Position numbers and translations under genes: made by a program. From Dendrolimus kikuchii (Eukaryota; Arthropoda; Insecta; Lepidoptera; Lasiocampidae), in NCBI GenBank assembly GCA_019925095.2, contig CM034409.1:4095001-4159000 (forward strand): 64,000 nt of DNA, read 5' to 3'. Of this stretch, positions 20,691 to 31,257 are shown piece by piece. How positions within the stretch are numbered: position 1 is the stretch's first letter; every line of letters starts with the position of its first letter. A model generated the notes under the pieces. It was not told the DNA's origin, ran no database searches, and saw only the letters and a list, made by a program, of their open reading frames with translations.

Positions 20691-20882
20691 GTTAAAACAA
20701 GATTTCCATGGATGACACAACATTGTATCCCATATGAGTAATTTGAATGGCGTGATGAAACTTGTACCTTTATATTGAAAAAAAAAATTCAACAACTCAC
20801 GAACAAACAATTTGTTGAAGGTCTTTTATTATTTACGTTATTGCTTAGCTTTGTGATGTAAGTTTTAATTCTTTATATAGTA

Positions 20883-22204
20883 CTAGCGGTCTCGGCGGAC
20901 GTTGTTCTGTCCTGAAAACATAAAAATCTAGAACCCGATTTCAGCGCCACCTACCGGGTCTAATTGTGAATCTAAACCATCCCGGGACCCACTTGAACAG
21001 AAATAAAATTTCATTAAAATCCTAGAACCCGATTCCAGCGTCAACTATTTTGTTTAGATTGACATTTTTAAATTCGTAATATCTTTTGAATTGAATGTCC
21101 GATTTGAATAATTCAAAAAGTCATCTACAGGTATTGAAACAGACTTTCAATTCGAAATGATTTCTTTGGATAAGGATTACATAGACTAATACAATTTTTT
21201 TTTATTTATTTATTTCTTTTCCACAAAACATAACAATAAAGTGGGAATGATTTTTTTTTTAACTATGGGTGGAAAAGTCGGGAGCCCAAACTAGGAAAAA
21301 AATCCTGTCATTATGGCACTCCTGACCCCTCACCTCCAGCTTAAAAATACAAGTATATAGTAGCTGACACTAATGTTTATAAAATATGCAAATGGTTTAA
21401 GTTATATATGCATAATATGAGCATGTGCCTGTGGTGTGGATGCATATAGGTGTGTGTGCGTGTGTTTGTGTGCGCATATGATTGTTATTGATATCCTATC
21501 ACTTGAACTGTAAAGATAATTATTTAATAGGTTGTATAAGGTTTTCAGTGATTTCATAATCAATTTTTAATAGAAAAGATTTGACTTCCTTTTTGAGTTC
21601 ATAGTGTTTTAATTTGTATAAATCAGTAGTTAGCTTTGAACTTATTTTATTGTATATAAAAGAACTAAGAAAAGAAGCGTGTTTTTGAGCAAATGTTGTT
21701 TTAAATGTCTCATTTACAAGTATTTTGCCTTTTAAACGTTTAGTGCATTGTAATATCGAGTTATATGGTAAGACACGATGTTGATGTCAACATATTTGTA
21801 ATGTGAATATTTGCCGTGCAGATTGATAATAAGGCATGGTTATCAACTTTTAAAATGTAAAAAAGTAGTTATAGTGGCGTAACTACAATAGTTGGACATA
21901 CGGTATCGCGGAGTTTTTTGTAGATATTGATATGTTCTTTAATATTGTAGAACATATTTTTGTTCTATCATCAATAGTTTCCGCAGCGCATGCGATGAAA
22001 GACTGATGGCTAATTTTTTACACCTTGGCTTATATTATTGAAGTTTTAGTAGGGATTCCTAATGTTTTCTATTTATAAATATAGCCTATATTACTCAGGG
22101 ATAATGTAGAAATCGAATGGTGGAAGAATTATTGAAATCGGTCCAGTAGTTTATGAGTTTATTCGTTACAAACAACAAATTTTTCTTCTTTATAATATTT
22201 TAGA
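20883..22204 (-). mobile_element. Non-autonomous Helitron split by LINE sequence
   Basis: The right part (about 22030-22204) matches the 5' half of the Helitron at 5351 in reverse (CTTTATAATATT end, GAAATCGGTCCAGTAGTTT). The left part (20883-21060) is the 3' half, with CTAGCGG and CAGCGCCACCTACCGGG. Between them lies about 700 bp of LINE 3' sequence plus some unassigned bases. The GACCCACTTGAACAG block is partly repeated. Confidence 0.7.
21205..21795 (-). mobile_element. LINE C-terminal coding end and 3' UTR
   Basis: On the minus strand a frame from about 21790 to the stop at 21520 reads VLPYNSILQCTKRLKGKILV, then FAQKHASFLSSFIYNKISSK and YKLKHYELKKEVKSFLL. This is the typical end of a LINE reverse transcriptase (basic, F-x-x-x-x-x-Y-N-K, then L-K-x-x-x-x-K). 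It is followed by a 3' UTR with a GT-rich tract at about 21450-21475. The clade is uncertain. Confidence 0.65.
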
Positions 22205-23056
22205 TTAGTGTTCAGGAGCCATTTTGACACTAATAAGGCATATAATATTTTCATGTCCGTATTTACTTGAGATTTCGCGTCTAGCACACATGATTAAAAC
22301 TACATTTTGACAGTTTGCTGAGGTATTTTTTTTTTAATTTTTTAGGTCTATACCTAAAATACAAACACAGTGGTCGCTGATTACCTTTACGGAGCCGTTC
22401 ATTATGCGTAACCGATACATTCGCAGCACGCAAGCACGATTTCTTCATTAATTTTAATGTACAGTCGCGGAATGAAAATGTTCGTCAACTTAAAGTCGAC
22501 CTTTGCTTCGACGAGTACAAGAAACAATACTACCAACATTGTAATAAAGTTTACGATTGTAAAATATAGAAACGTGAAAAAAGAAAATTGCAATGTTAAC
22601 AATGACAGACGCTGAGGTTAACAATAAGAAACAAAGAGGATATAATCACTGCGCTTAACATATATATTAAAACCCATAAAAAGGTTTTACATGTCTAAAC
22701 AATCTTTTTAGACAAGAAAGAAAATCAAACGACTTTGATCAAAGTAATTTTAAACTTTATTGTCGAATAGTTATATATAATTTTCTGTGGAACAGTCTGT
22801 TCTGTGACTTACTTAGAAAAGGTAACACGTGCACGCGGAACATTAAATAAATCAATTTGAAAACTGGCGAACATTTTTATACCATGACTGCACAAGAACA
22901 AATGCGATACTTCTGTTGATTTTATTATTATATTAGTTTATGGCTTATTACCATGGCTTTGTAATCGGAATTTTACACGCAAATCTCGCGGAAACTTGGT
23001 TATTTAAAACAATATTATGTTCATCACCCGCTCATAAAATAACTATAAGAACTAGA

Positions 23057-23375
23057 TTTTTTTAATTTTTTTATTGCAGGAGTTCAGCAGACAGGCAGGT
23101 GGCCCACTTGATGGAAATCGGTTACCATCGCCTATGGACAATTGCAACACTAAAGGTGCTACAAATTCGCTGCTGCTCTCTTAAGGGAGACTGGAACGTG
23201 GTCACTAATGCGGGAACACAAATCAAGTTTGTTATGGCGGCATACTCTAGACCAAGGGTGGTAGCCATCCAGTCGGTCAAATGCCCTACCACCTGGCTGT
23301 GGGTTGTTTTGTCTTACGACAGGTCTCCCGGCCGCAGGAAATTGTATTCTTTCTCCTTTCCTGCACGGATAAAAG
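23057..23375 (-). repeat. T320 repeat inside unit A
   Basis: A full-length minus copy with a deletion of the TCGCC bases in GTTTTGTCTTACGACAGG. It splits the unit A sequence after ACTATAAGAACTAG; unit B continues there as ACTACAAGAATTTTACGAC. Confidence 0.88.
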
Positions 23376-23424
23376 TGGTCGCCCAGCGGTTGAAATTCGT
23401 CCATAATAAATTTAAATTATAAGT

Positions 23425-23727
23425 TTGATCATTATTAAGGTTCTGTTGTCAAAGACTTCTATAATTACAGATTTCGCCAAGGCTGCACTGTTAATTTGAC
23501 TTTAACGATAAATAAAAGAGTATATATGCGTGTGTAGGTCAAATACATGGTAGTGTGTGTAATGTATTTTTATTGATTTAATGTATTTGTTATGCATAAT
23601 TTTTAAAAATATTAGCATTCTGCACTCCTGCTTTATATAAACTATAAGTGTGCGAAATTTCATACTCCTCCGTCCGCGTAATTGTCGTAAAAATGTGTAC
23701 AAGTTTTTGCTTCATGTATTAATATAA
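23425..23727 (-). mobile_element. Helitron fragment inside unit A
   Basis: The GATTTCGCCAAGG, GTCAAATACATGGTAGTGTG and CATACTCCTCCGTCCGCG blocks match the element at 41318-41978 in the same orientation. The 3' CTAG end is lost. Importantly, this copy is uninterrupted at sites where the 41 kb copy has insertions. Confidence 0.7.
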
Positions 23728-23989
23728 TGATTTTATGACTCCGTTTAAGAGACTGATTGTCGAAAGGTAAAAAACAGGCACCCGCATGCCGTTTCTACTA
23801 GGGATTCCGGAAACAGTAATGACTACTGAACATTAGGCTATTCTCGGCCTGGGTATATGTTGTGTGCATTTTGCGCGCAACAAAGTAGTATCGAAGCGTG
23901 TCGGAATTTGCTTATATTTGTCCATCGTCTCTGTGACTTAGTTTGAAAAGGTAACACGTGCTCGTGGCACGTTAAATAATAATAATAAT

Positions 23990-24470
23990 AATAAATGTTT
24001 ATTTGTTCCAAAAGTACATACAAGAATTTTTGGGGTTGGGACCTTCTATTAAGTATTAATATATACTTGTGTCGAGAAGGACCCGCTCTCATTTAACTTA
24101 AACATTAAAGATAACTTTTATTACAATACACCTTATACAAATGATTTTTATGTGTTGTATACCTATATTTGTGTGTATGAATGTATGTAAGAATGTGTGT
24201 GTGTGTGTAGATGTATGAGATTAAGTGTTTGTGTTTATAAACTAAGAATACTATGTAATATATACTAAAAATTCTTCACATTCTTTATATGTTTTCAATA
24301 ATAACCAATTTGTAATAATTTTCTTACAGTCATAATATGTCATATTACTAAATTGTAATACTATATTAATTTAATTAAATATATGTATGGAATGCATTCT
24401 ATATTGGTGATTAGCAAATGAAGTATTAACTCTAGTGGTTTTTATAGATTTCCCTTTCCTTCTTCCTTTA
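23990..24470 (-). mobile_element. LINE C-terminal end and 3' UTR
   Basis: On the minus strand a short frame reads NMTYYDCKKIITNWLLLKTY followed by KECEEFLVYIT and a stop. This resembles the C-terminus of a CR1/Jockey-like LINE. The UTR holds a GT repeat and ends in the (AAT)n tract at about 23980-23995. It interrupts unit B after GGCACGTTAAAT. Confidence 0.6.
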
Positions 24471-24784
24471 TCAACGTTTAAATGAATCAATTTGAAAATT
24501 GGCGAACATTTTCATACCACGACTGTACAAGGACAAATGCGATACATCAAGCAAATCTCACGGAAAAATAAAAAAAAATATGTTCATCACTCGCTCATAA
24601 AATAACTACAAGAATTTTACGACTATCCGTTTAAGCAATTAATTGTCGAAAGGAAATGAACAAGCACCCGATTGCTGTTCCTACTAGAGATGCTAGAAAC
24701 ATAACCGAGTAACTGAACCTTCGGCTATTCTCGATCGAACCGCTTAATGTTGGGTATACCTATGTAATGAAAACACTTCATTGT

Positions 24785-24935
24785 TCACCAAAATTAAAAT
24801 GACTAGTTCTTAAAAACTAGACACAATTAATGTTGAACAAAGGGCGGCCTTGTCGCTTAAAGAGATCTCTTCCAGGCAACCCCCTAAACTAAGGAAAATA
24901 TTAAAACATGACAGTCGCGGTGTAGACGATAAATA
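24785..24935 (-). repeat. LINE 3' tail fragment (GCGATAAG type)
   Basis: GGGCGGCCTTGTCGCTTAAA and GATCTCTTCCAGGCAACCCC match, in reverse, the LINE tail at 26041 and 43101. The end with the simple repeat is eroded. Confidence 0.5.
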
Positions 24936-24971
24936 ATATAAATATCTTTATTATATACTTTATAAACACAT

Positions 24972-25476
24972 TGTTACGAGTTGCGGGACTCGAATTAAAT
25001 TTCCGTTGGAATTATTATAGAGTTTATTAGAACTATACAAACACGTATAACACAGGTACAAATATAACGGAACACAACAAATCCAAACGTAATGCAGAAG
25101 GTCGTGATTCAATAAAACGCGCAAAGTCTATTACTATTAGATTCCCGAATGTGCACACGTCTCGCCTTGATCGTGGTTCTTGCTCAACTGCCCTCTCTCC
25201 CCATCAGGCAGTCGTTTTATACCTCACAAATACAAATGTGCCCGTATCATAGTCGACGTAATCCGCAACACCTGTCTAATGATTCGGCCGCAAGCGGCCA
25301 TAAATGAGTCCAATAAAACAATGGGCTGTTCTCTAGAAACGTATGCCAATAAATAAGTAAACAAAAGAAGACGATCATTAAATAATTATAATTAGTTGCA
25401 ATGCTGACAGGTAATAAAATGTGTTCTTACAGATATGCAGGGGGAATTTGTTTTTGTCGGAACCTAAGTTGTAACA
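24972..25476 (-). mobile_element. Solo LTR, minus orientation
   Basis: The 505 bp LTR has TGTTACGAGTTGCGGGACTC at the left and AAGTTGTAACA at the right. Flanks are ACAT and ATAT, a 4 bp duplication with one mismatch. It is the longest of the five copies and includes the AAAACGCGCAAAGTC and GTGCACACGTCTCGCC blocks. No interior remains. Confidence 0.8.
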
Positions 25477-25505
25477 ATATCATAATAATACATACAGAAT
25501 AAGCA

Positions 25506-25868
25506 GCACTATCCTACCTGAGAGGACCAAAAATAATTAAAAGCCATGATTTTAAAAGAGGATACTGACTTAGCTTGTCTGATGTTGAGTGGCAGTGAGT
25601 TACATAGCCGGCCAGCCTGTACCGTGAAAGAGTTATCAACGAAGGAAGAAGTGTGTACAGTTGTCATCAGGGAGAGGTTATTACTAGAGCTCAAATAACG
25701 GGAATAAGAAAGATGTAGGAAATCAAAACATTCCTTTAAATAAGGAGGAGTACGAGGATCAAAAAGGATCTTGTACAAAATAGAGAGCAAGTGAACGTTC
25801 CGGCGAAGGCGAATAGGTAACCATTTAAGCTTGTTACGATATTCGGAAACGTGGTCATGTTTGCGGCA
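25506..25868 (-). mobile_element. Jockey-like LINE C-terminal remnant
   Basis: The minus strand reads KHDHVSEYRNKLKWLPIRLR, then HLLSILYKILFDPRTPPYLK, and ends with AGRLCNSLPLNIRQAKSV-SSFK. The last motif (R-L-x-N-S-L-P-x-x-I-R-x-A-x-S-x-x-x-F-K) is diagnostic of the C-terminal region of Jockey-clade elements. About 115 codons remain, without the RT catalytic core. Confidence 0.78.
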
Positions 25869-26040
25869 ATGTTATGTTGGGTGCATTTTGCGCGCAACAA
25901 AGTAGTACCGAATCGTGTTGGAATTTGCTTATATTTATTTGTCCATTAATGAGAAAAGTCATCAACTGCAGGTGGCGTACGCTCCTTTATGTCATACGTA
26001 CGCAAGTTGTGAGTGAACTCCCTCCCGCGGTTTTTTAATA

Positions 26041-26200
26041 TATTTAGATAGATAGATAGATCACTTTATTGTACACCATTGCAGAAAAACTTACGAACTA
26101 GTATTAGTCTAGCGATAAGGGCGATCTTATCGCTAAAAAGCGATCTCTTCCAGACAACCCGTGGCAAGGATATTCTGATTAGGAGTGGCGACGGTGGTAT
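26041..26200 (-). repeat. LINE 3' tail with GATA repeat
   Basis: TAGATAGATAGATAGATCAC followed by TTTATTGTACACC, then AGCGATAAGGGCGATCTTAT and AGCGATCTCTTCCAGAC. Read on the minus strand this is a LINE 3' UTR ending in (TATC)n, as in the plus-strand copy at 43101-43249. Confidence 0.6.
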
Positions 26201-26280
26201 ACATAATTATTGTACGATTACTTACATTTTAATAATAAATATATAACTATACTATATATACAAATATACACATATAAGTT

Positions 26281-26318
26281 AATATTTTCTTAAGTTTTCG
26301 CGACTTGTATACATAATA
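26281..26318. repeat. 38 bp segment shared with foldback-element flanks
   Basis: AGTTTTCGCGACTTGTATAC and its neighbours also precede the foldback elements at 2937-2970 and 50421-50458. Here the foldback part is missing and a T320 copy follows directly, so the segment probably belongs to the element or its preferred target. Confidence 0.55.
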
Positions 26319-26319
26319 A

Positions 26320-26537
26320 TTGCCCGACTGGATGGCTACCACCCCTGGCCTAAAGTATGTCGCCATAACAACCTTGAATTGTGTTCCGGCATTAGTGACC
26401 AGGTTCCAGTTTCCTTTAAGAGAGCAGCAGCGCATTTGTAGCAACTGGCTGTTGCAAATGTCCATAGGCGATGGTAACCGTTTTCCATCAAGTGGGCCGT
26501 CTGCCTGTCTGCTGATCTCCTGCCATAAAAAAAAAGA
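26320..26537 (+). repeat. T320 repeat, 5'-truncated
   Basis: It begins TGCCCGACTGGATGG and ends GATCTCCTGCCATAAAAAAAA. It carries the variant GTAGCAACTGGCTGTTG in place of GTAGCACCTTTGGTGTTG; copies at 26937, 36884 and 61201 have related variants (AACTTGCTGTTG), defining a sublineage. Confidence 0.84.
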
Positions 26538-26793
26538 CCGGCTGATGGCCCATCTGATGGAAAGCAGTTCTCATCGCGTAACATTAAAGATACAGGAGAC
26601 TGGAACCTAGCTATTAATGTCGCTCAAGGTTGTTATGGTAACACACTCTAGACTAGGGGCGGTAGCCATGCCATCGGGGAAATACCTTCCTATCTGGCTA
26701 TGGGTTGTTTTGTCCCCTCTTACCGCAGGCCGTCCGGCTCCAGGAAATTGTATTTTTTCTCCATTCCTGCACGATTTTCGCCGCAAAAATGAG
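26538..26793 (-). repeat. T320-related copy, diverged
   Basis: The GGCTGATGGCCCATCTG end and CAGGAAATTGTATTTTTTCTCC end are recognisable, but the middle has many changes and a deletion. It is an older insertion than its neighbours. Confidence 0.7.
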
Positions 26794-26796
26794 GGT

Positions 26797-26887
26797 TCCC
26801 AAAGTGTTGCAGATGTCCATGGGCGACGGTAAACTCTTATCATCAAGTAAACTGTTTGACAGTTTGCCTACAAGCAAATATAAAAAA
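26797..26887 (+). repeat. Related LINE 3' tail, diverged
   Basis: CAAAGTGTTGCAGATGTCCATGG-like start, then GACAGTTTGCCTACAAGC and an A-tail. It pairs in structure with the tail at 16283 and has no T320 5' region. Confidence 0.55.
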
Positions 26888-26936
26888 GTCTATTAGTTAC
26901 AAGCAATAGCACAATTGTTTAATATCGACTAATTAT

Positions 26937-27253
26937 TCGTGCAGGAACGGAGAAAGAATACAATTTCCTGCGACCGGGCGGCCTGTCGCAAGAGGCAACA
27001 AAACAACCCACAGCCAGCCAGTTATGCTAGGGCATTTGCCCGACTGGATGGCTACCACCCCTGGCCTAAAGTATGTCGCCATAACAACCTTGAGTTGTGT
27101 TCCGGCATTAGTGGCTAGGTTCCAGTTTCCCTTAAGAGAGCAGCAGCGCATTTGTAGCAACTTGCTGTTGCAAATGTCCATAGGTGATGGTAACCGCTTT
27201 CCATCAAGTGGGTCGTCCGCCTGTCTGCTGAAGTCTTGCAATAAAAATAAATA
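26937..27253 (+). repeat. T320 repeat, full length, sublineage AACTTGC
   Basis: It has the intact 5' start GTGCAGGAACGGAG. A 7 bp duplication-like insertion occurs at CAGCCAGCCAGTTATGC. The end is AAGTCTTGCAATAAAAATAAA. Confidence 0.88.
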
Positions 27254-27522
27254 ATGCTGAAGAAAAGATGTTGATATGTCACAATGCCGTTCACAGATTT
27301 TGAAAATTGGTCTAATAGCTTGTGGTTAAAATAGATAATTGTTGAGTAATATGTGCGGGGTTTTTTATTTAATGATTTGCTATTCGCCTGATTTGTACGA
27401 AGTATCCGGTTGTAAGCAAAAAATAAAAAATGCCCGAATAACCAATAGCCGAATATGTATTTATTTAATAAAGGATCACTAACAGTTTTTGAAGTGAAAA
27501 CTTCGTTAGCCGCGTTGGGCAC

Positions 27523-28090
27523 TTTTTAACCGACTTCAAAAAAAGGAGGAGGTTCTCAATTCATCGGGATCTTTTTTTTATTTTTTTTTTATGTATGTTC
27601 ACCGATTACTACTCCGAGATTTATGATCCGATTTACGTGATTATTTTTTTGTTCGACGCGAAATAGCTGCCATTTGGTCCCCTAAAAATTTGACATAGTT
27701 TGGCCCAGTAGTTTTCATTTTATGAAATTTTTTTATGAAAAAATTTCCATTCCGTTCCATATGTACACCGATTACGCTGAGATTTATGATCCGATTTACG
27801 TGATTCTTGTTTAGTTTGATGCGGAATAGTTGCCATTTGGTCCCCTCAAAAATTTAACATACTTTGGCCCAGTAGTTTTCATTTTACGAACATTTTTTTG
27901 TTCCCGTTTCATGGGATCTATATTTTTTAAGGAGCGCGGCACCTTTCGTAGGTCTACCCATACATAGCTAGACACTAAAAAGTAACAAATAAAATAAAAA
28001 AACTTCAAGATGTTTTAGATAATATATATTAATAATAATAGCTTTAGAAATAAGTTATTTTATACTTTTTGAAGTCGGTTTTTTTGGTAG
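27523..28090. mobile_element. DNA element with AACCGACTTCAAAAA inverted ends
   Basis: TTTTTAACCGACTTCAAAAA at the left (about 27525) is matched in inversion by TTTTTGAAGTCGGTTTTTTT at about 28066-28085. Inside are two tandem copies of a 163 bp unit, marked by GATTTATGATCCGATTTACG at 27618 and 27781. No transposase is present. A single left end of the same family is at 57727. Confidence 0.7.
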
Positions 28091-28476
28091 GGTAAAATCT
28101 TATGGGTTCGCGTCACCGACATGCTCATGAGCGGCGCATGCGCAACGGCCGTGTGCTGTGCGCGTCACCGACATGCTTATAAGAGTATGTCTGTAGCTAT
28201 ACAGCTGACGTATTGTGCAACATTAGTGCTGTGTATATCTTACAAGTGAAATTGAATGGATTTATTGAAAAGTTCAATGTTTATATACATTGTTGAAATA
28301 GTATTTTAATTCAAACATTATGAAATTTTAATACTAAAAGTTCTAAGGTTGCACTTCTATCGGAAGTCTCTACAGCTGCCGATTTTTTTTTACATTTGAT
28401 CAAATACAATACGGGACTTATGACGAAGGTTTACAATATAATGTAAAAACTATTGACAGGTGAACACCGCACATTA

Positions 28477-28783
28477 GGGGCCGTTCACAAATTACGTCAC
28501 ACGAATTTCATGATGTTTCGACCTCTCCCCCGTCTTTGTCACAGCTGGTCACATTCATGAGACTCCGTCCGCCCTAGTGTGACATCACAATGCTATTGTA
28601 CAACAAGAAATTATTTAATTAAAGCAGCAGTTCCGTAGTTACCTTTTAAATATATTAGATGTTGATATTTTGTGATTGATTGACGTCACGAAATTTTGGA
28701 CCCCCTCCCATCCCTTGTCACGCAATGACACACTTCGTCGACCCCTCTCCCCCTTATGTGTGACGTCATTTATGGATGGCCCC
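28477..28783. mobile_element. MITE with TTA target duplication
   Basis: The ends GGGGCCGTTCACAAATTACG and, inverted, GGGGCCATCCATAAATGACG bound 307 bp. TTA flanks both sides (28474-28476 and 28784-28786), which suits a PIF/Harbinger-type origin; a piggyBac-type TTAA origin is also possible. There is no ORF. Confidence 0.75.
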
Positions 28784-28908
28784 TTAACACAATAGGTTTT
28801 TTTCATCTAAGTCTCAACTTAAGGAAATATAAAACCTGGCTTCTAATTGAAATCTATAGACAATAGACATACTTAATTTTCAAAAATGGTAACTACATAT
28901 TATTATAT

Positions 28909-29380
28909 TGTTACAACCTACAAAGAAACGCGCACCTGCTTTATTGCCCCTCCCACATTCGGAGTTCTTTTGTTTACTTCGTATTTAAAATTTGCAATTA
29001 GACAATAGCCTATTCTTTTGTTGTACTTGTTTATGGCCGTCTTTAGTGTCGAACTAAATCCTTATTGTTATTGTTTTCAAGTTTGTTGTCCTTCTCTTTT
29101 GGAAGAACCCAGCCCACAAGCTTCCATTGTGTATTGTACAGTTTACTATAAAACAATGCCCGAACGGAGGGGTGAGGAGTTGAGCGACGATTATGATACA
29201 AGCAAGACGTGTACATTTGACAAGCGATATAGTGACGGACTTTGCGCGTGTTATTGATCGTGCAGATGTTAACAAGTAGTGTCTAGTTTTATTTGTACCT
29301 GTTTTATACGTGTTTGTATAGTTCTAATAAACTATATAGTAATTCCAACGGCATATTAATTCGAGACCACACTCGTAACA
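28909..29380 (+). mobile_element. Solo LTR, plus orientation
   Basis: TGTTACAACCTAC starts and ACTCGTAACA ends the 472 bp LTR, with perfect ATAT on both sides. TATAAAACAATGCCCG at about 29146 is a likely TATA region, and AATAAAC at about 29324 a poly(A) signal. Short frames inside the LTR are not genes. Confidence 0.82.
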
Positions 29381-30088
29381 ATATTAATACGTGAAGCAAA
29401 AACTTTGATCGCTTTTTACAAAAATTGCGCGGACGGAGTAGTATGAAATTTCGCACACTTATAGTTTATATAGGAAGAAGCGACGAATGCTAATATTTTT
29501 TAAAAATTATGCATATTGAATACATTAATACAATAAAAAAATAACATTACACACACTACCAGGTATTTGACACACACACGCATATATACTCTTTTGTTTA
29601 TTGTTCAAGTCAAATTAAGAGTGTAGCCTTGACGAAATCAGTGATTATAGAAGTATAGTCTTTGACATTCATTCCACTCAGCTGAGATTAGAATGTTGAG
29701 ATGGATGTGTGGTGTTACAAGAATGGATAAGGTGAGAAATGAGTACGTAAGGGGATCTTTGAAAGTGACTGAAAAATTGAGAGGAAGAAGACTAAGTTGG
29801 TATGGGCATATAATGAGGAGGGATGAAAGTCACGTGACAAAAAGAATGTTAAACTACAAGATGGATGGGTACAAATTTAAAGGTAGACCAAAAAAGAGAT
29901 GGGTGGATTGTGTGAAGGATGACATGATGATATGCGGTGTGACAGAAGAGGTATGTCAGAATAGAAGAGTGTGGAAGGAAAAGACATATTGTGCCGACCC
30001 CAAGTAATTGGGATATGGTGAAAGAAAAAGAAAAGAAATCTTTGACATTCATTATTATGGTCGAATTTCGACCACGGGCGACTACTAG
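29381..30088 (+). mobile_element. Helitron interrupted by RTE-B
   Basis: The sequence from TATTAATACGTGAAGC to ACCACGGGCGACTACTAG is the plus-strand version of the element at 41318-41978. It lies directly against the solo LTR, so its first bases may be lost. An RTE-B end splits it at the sequence TCTTTGACATTCATT. Confidence 0.75.
29674..30038 (+). mobile_element. RTE-B 3' end with 15 bp target duplication
   Basis: The plus strand encodes the post-RT C-terminus: MLRWMCGVTRMDKVRNEYV, RRLSWYGHIMRRDESHVT, GRPKKRWVDCVKDDM and KEKTYCADPK. The tail is GAAAGAAAAAGAAAAGAAA. TCTTTGACATTCATT is present on both sides (29659-29673 and 30039-30053). The insertion is 5'-truncated, as usual for target-primed reverse transcription. 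Confidence 0.88.
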
Positions 30089-30475
30089 TTCTATTTATTA
30101 TGCATCTCTTAAAATCTCCGACTTTTCTCCTGACGAATAAAATAGAACCTTAGACCAGTTTACAGGGATTTCGTTAATCTTAAAATGACTAGGGAACCTT
30201 AAAAAGTAACATACAGAATTTTGCCATCGATTAAGAAAACCCATATAGCTAAATATTAATTTGTTTTCAGACTCATAAAAAATATGAACAATGAAATAAA
30301 ATATGAGAAAAATCGTCTAGTGAATTAAAACTAAATACTTGAAAACTATTTTAAAAATTAGACTAAACTATAAAATAGAAACCTAAAATTAAATACTAAA
30401 ACTAAATAAAAAAGGAGAGCAAAATTATAGATAAAATATTGGTCCCAAACCACTGTCACTATAATTATAGTGACA
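30089..30475. other. AT-rich non-coding stretch
   Basis: No exon or recognised element. A motif near 30430 (TAGATAAAATATTGGTCCC) recurs in similar form near 53545 and 4512, hinting at an old dispersed repeat. Confidence 0.35.
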
Positions 30476-30684
30476 TCTTAATATATATAAATCTCGTGTC
30501 ACAATGTTTGTCCTCAATGGACTCCTAAACTACTTGACCGATTTTAATCAAATTTGCACACCGTGTGCAGTTTGATCCGACTTGAAAGATAGGATAGCTA
30601 ACATTTGGACCCGGTAGGTGGCGCTGGAATCGGGTTCTAAATTTTATTAGTTCAGGGCAGAACAACGTCTGCCGGGACAGCTAG
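30476..30684 (+). mobile_element. Short Helitron, 209 bp
   Basis: It starts TCTTAATATATATAAATC and ends GCCGGGACAGCTAG-T. It has the CCGGTAGGTGGCGCTGG motif at about 30611. The CACCCC middle of the longer family members is deleted. Confidence 0.75.
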
Positions 30685-31010
30685 TAAATATATAATTAAA
30701 CTTTTAGGAGTAACCGATTTGGGTAGATGATTGAGCGATTAGTCATCGCCTTAACTGACGTGGCTATAGTCGATTTGCCCAATTTTTTCGTCTTTTTTGT
30801 GGTAATTGAAATTCTTTAGACGTGTCGACACAAACCTTGCTGTTTTGGTGACGCTGAAAAACGTAGCCCAGTGCGTGTCGAACCGTGCTTTTTGAACGAT
30901 TCCGTAGAGGCAACCGGACATCCGTTATTGTCATTTGGCTGCCGAACCATAAAAACATGCTGTAGCAAATATTCCCCATATATCAAAAACTACATGAAAA
31001 GGTACATTTT

Positions 31011-31218
31011 TCTATTGCTGGAGTATATAGCAGCAAGGCATACCTGATGGAAATTAGTTTCTGTCGTCTATGGACATTTGTAACACCAAAGGTGTAAGTA
31101 AACCAATGCGTTGCCGGCTCGGAGGAATCTGGAACCTGGCCACTGATGTCGGAACAGAACTCGGAAGTTATCAAGACGGCATACACTAGATCAAACCATC
31201 CAGGCGGGCAAAAGCCTT
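31011..31218 (-). repeat. T320-B-like repeat, diverged
   Basis: It runs from TTTTCTATTGCTGGAGTATA to CATCCAGGCGGGCAAAAGCC. The 5' GC-rich block is missing. The preceding 300 bp (30690-31010) is unassigned; a minus-strand frame there is not recognised. Confidence 0.65.
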
Positions 31219-31257
31219 ATATACCTGCAATTTTTTTTTTAAAGTTAATAACCTTTT

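Larger units (their letters stand above)
22803..23930. repeat. Tandem duplication, unit A
   Basis: It starts TGTGACTTACTTAGAAAAGG and ends with TTGCGCGCAACAAAGTAG and TTGCTTATATTTGTCCATC. The same ordered landmarks recur in unit B (23931-25950). Unit A carries two private insertions, a T320 copy and a Helitron. Intermediate landmarks are ACTGGCGAACATTT, CAAATGCGATAC and ATTGTCGAAAGG. Confidence 0.75.
23931..25950. repeat. Tandem duplication, unit B
   Basis: It begins TGTGACTTAGTTTGAAAAGG and ends with the TTTTGCGCGCAACAAAGTAG and TTATTTGTCCATTAATGAG block at 25880-25950. The extra length compared with unit A comes from a LINE fragment (23990-24470) and from a compound insertion (LINE tail, solo LTR, Jockey fragment) at about 24785-25868. 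The origin of the duplicated unit itself is unknown. Confidence 0.72.

Noticed and set aside
29018..29257. 79-codon frame as a gene
   Set aside because: It lies entirely inside the solo LTR at 28909-29380.
30764..30979. 71-codon minus frame as a gene or transposase
   Set aside because: It is basic and somewhat protein-like, but no recognisable domain or splice sites were found, and neighbouring frames are equally open.
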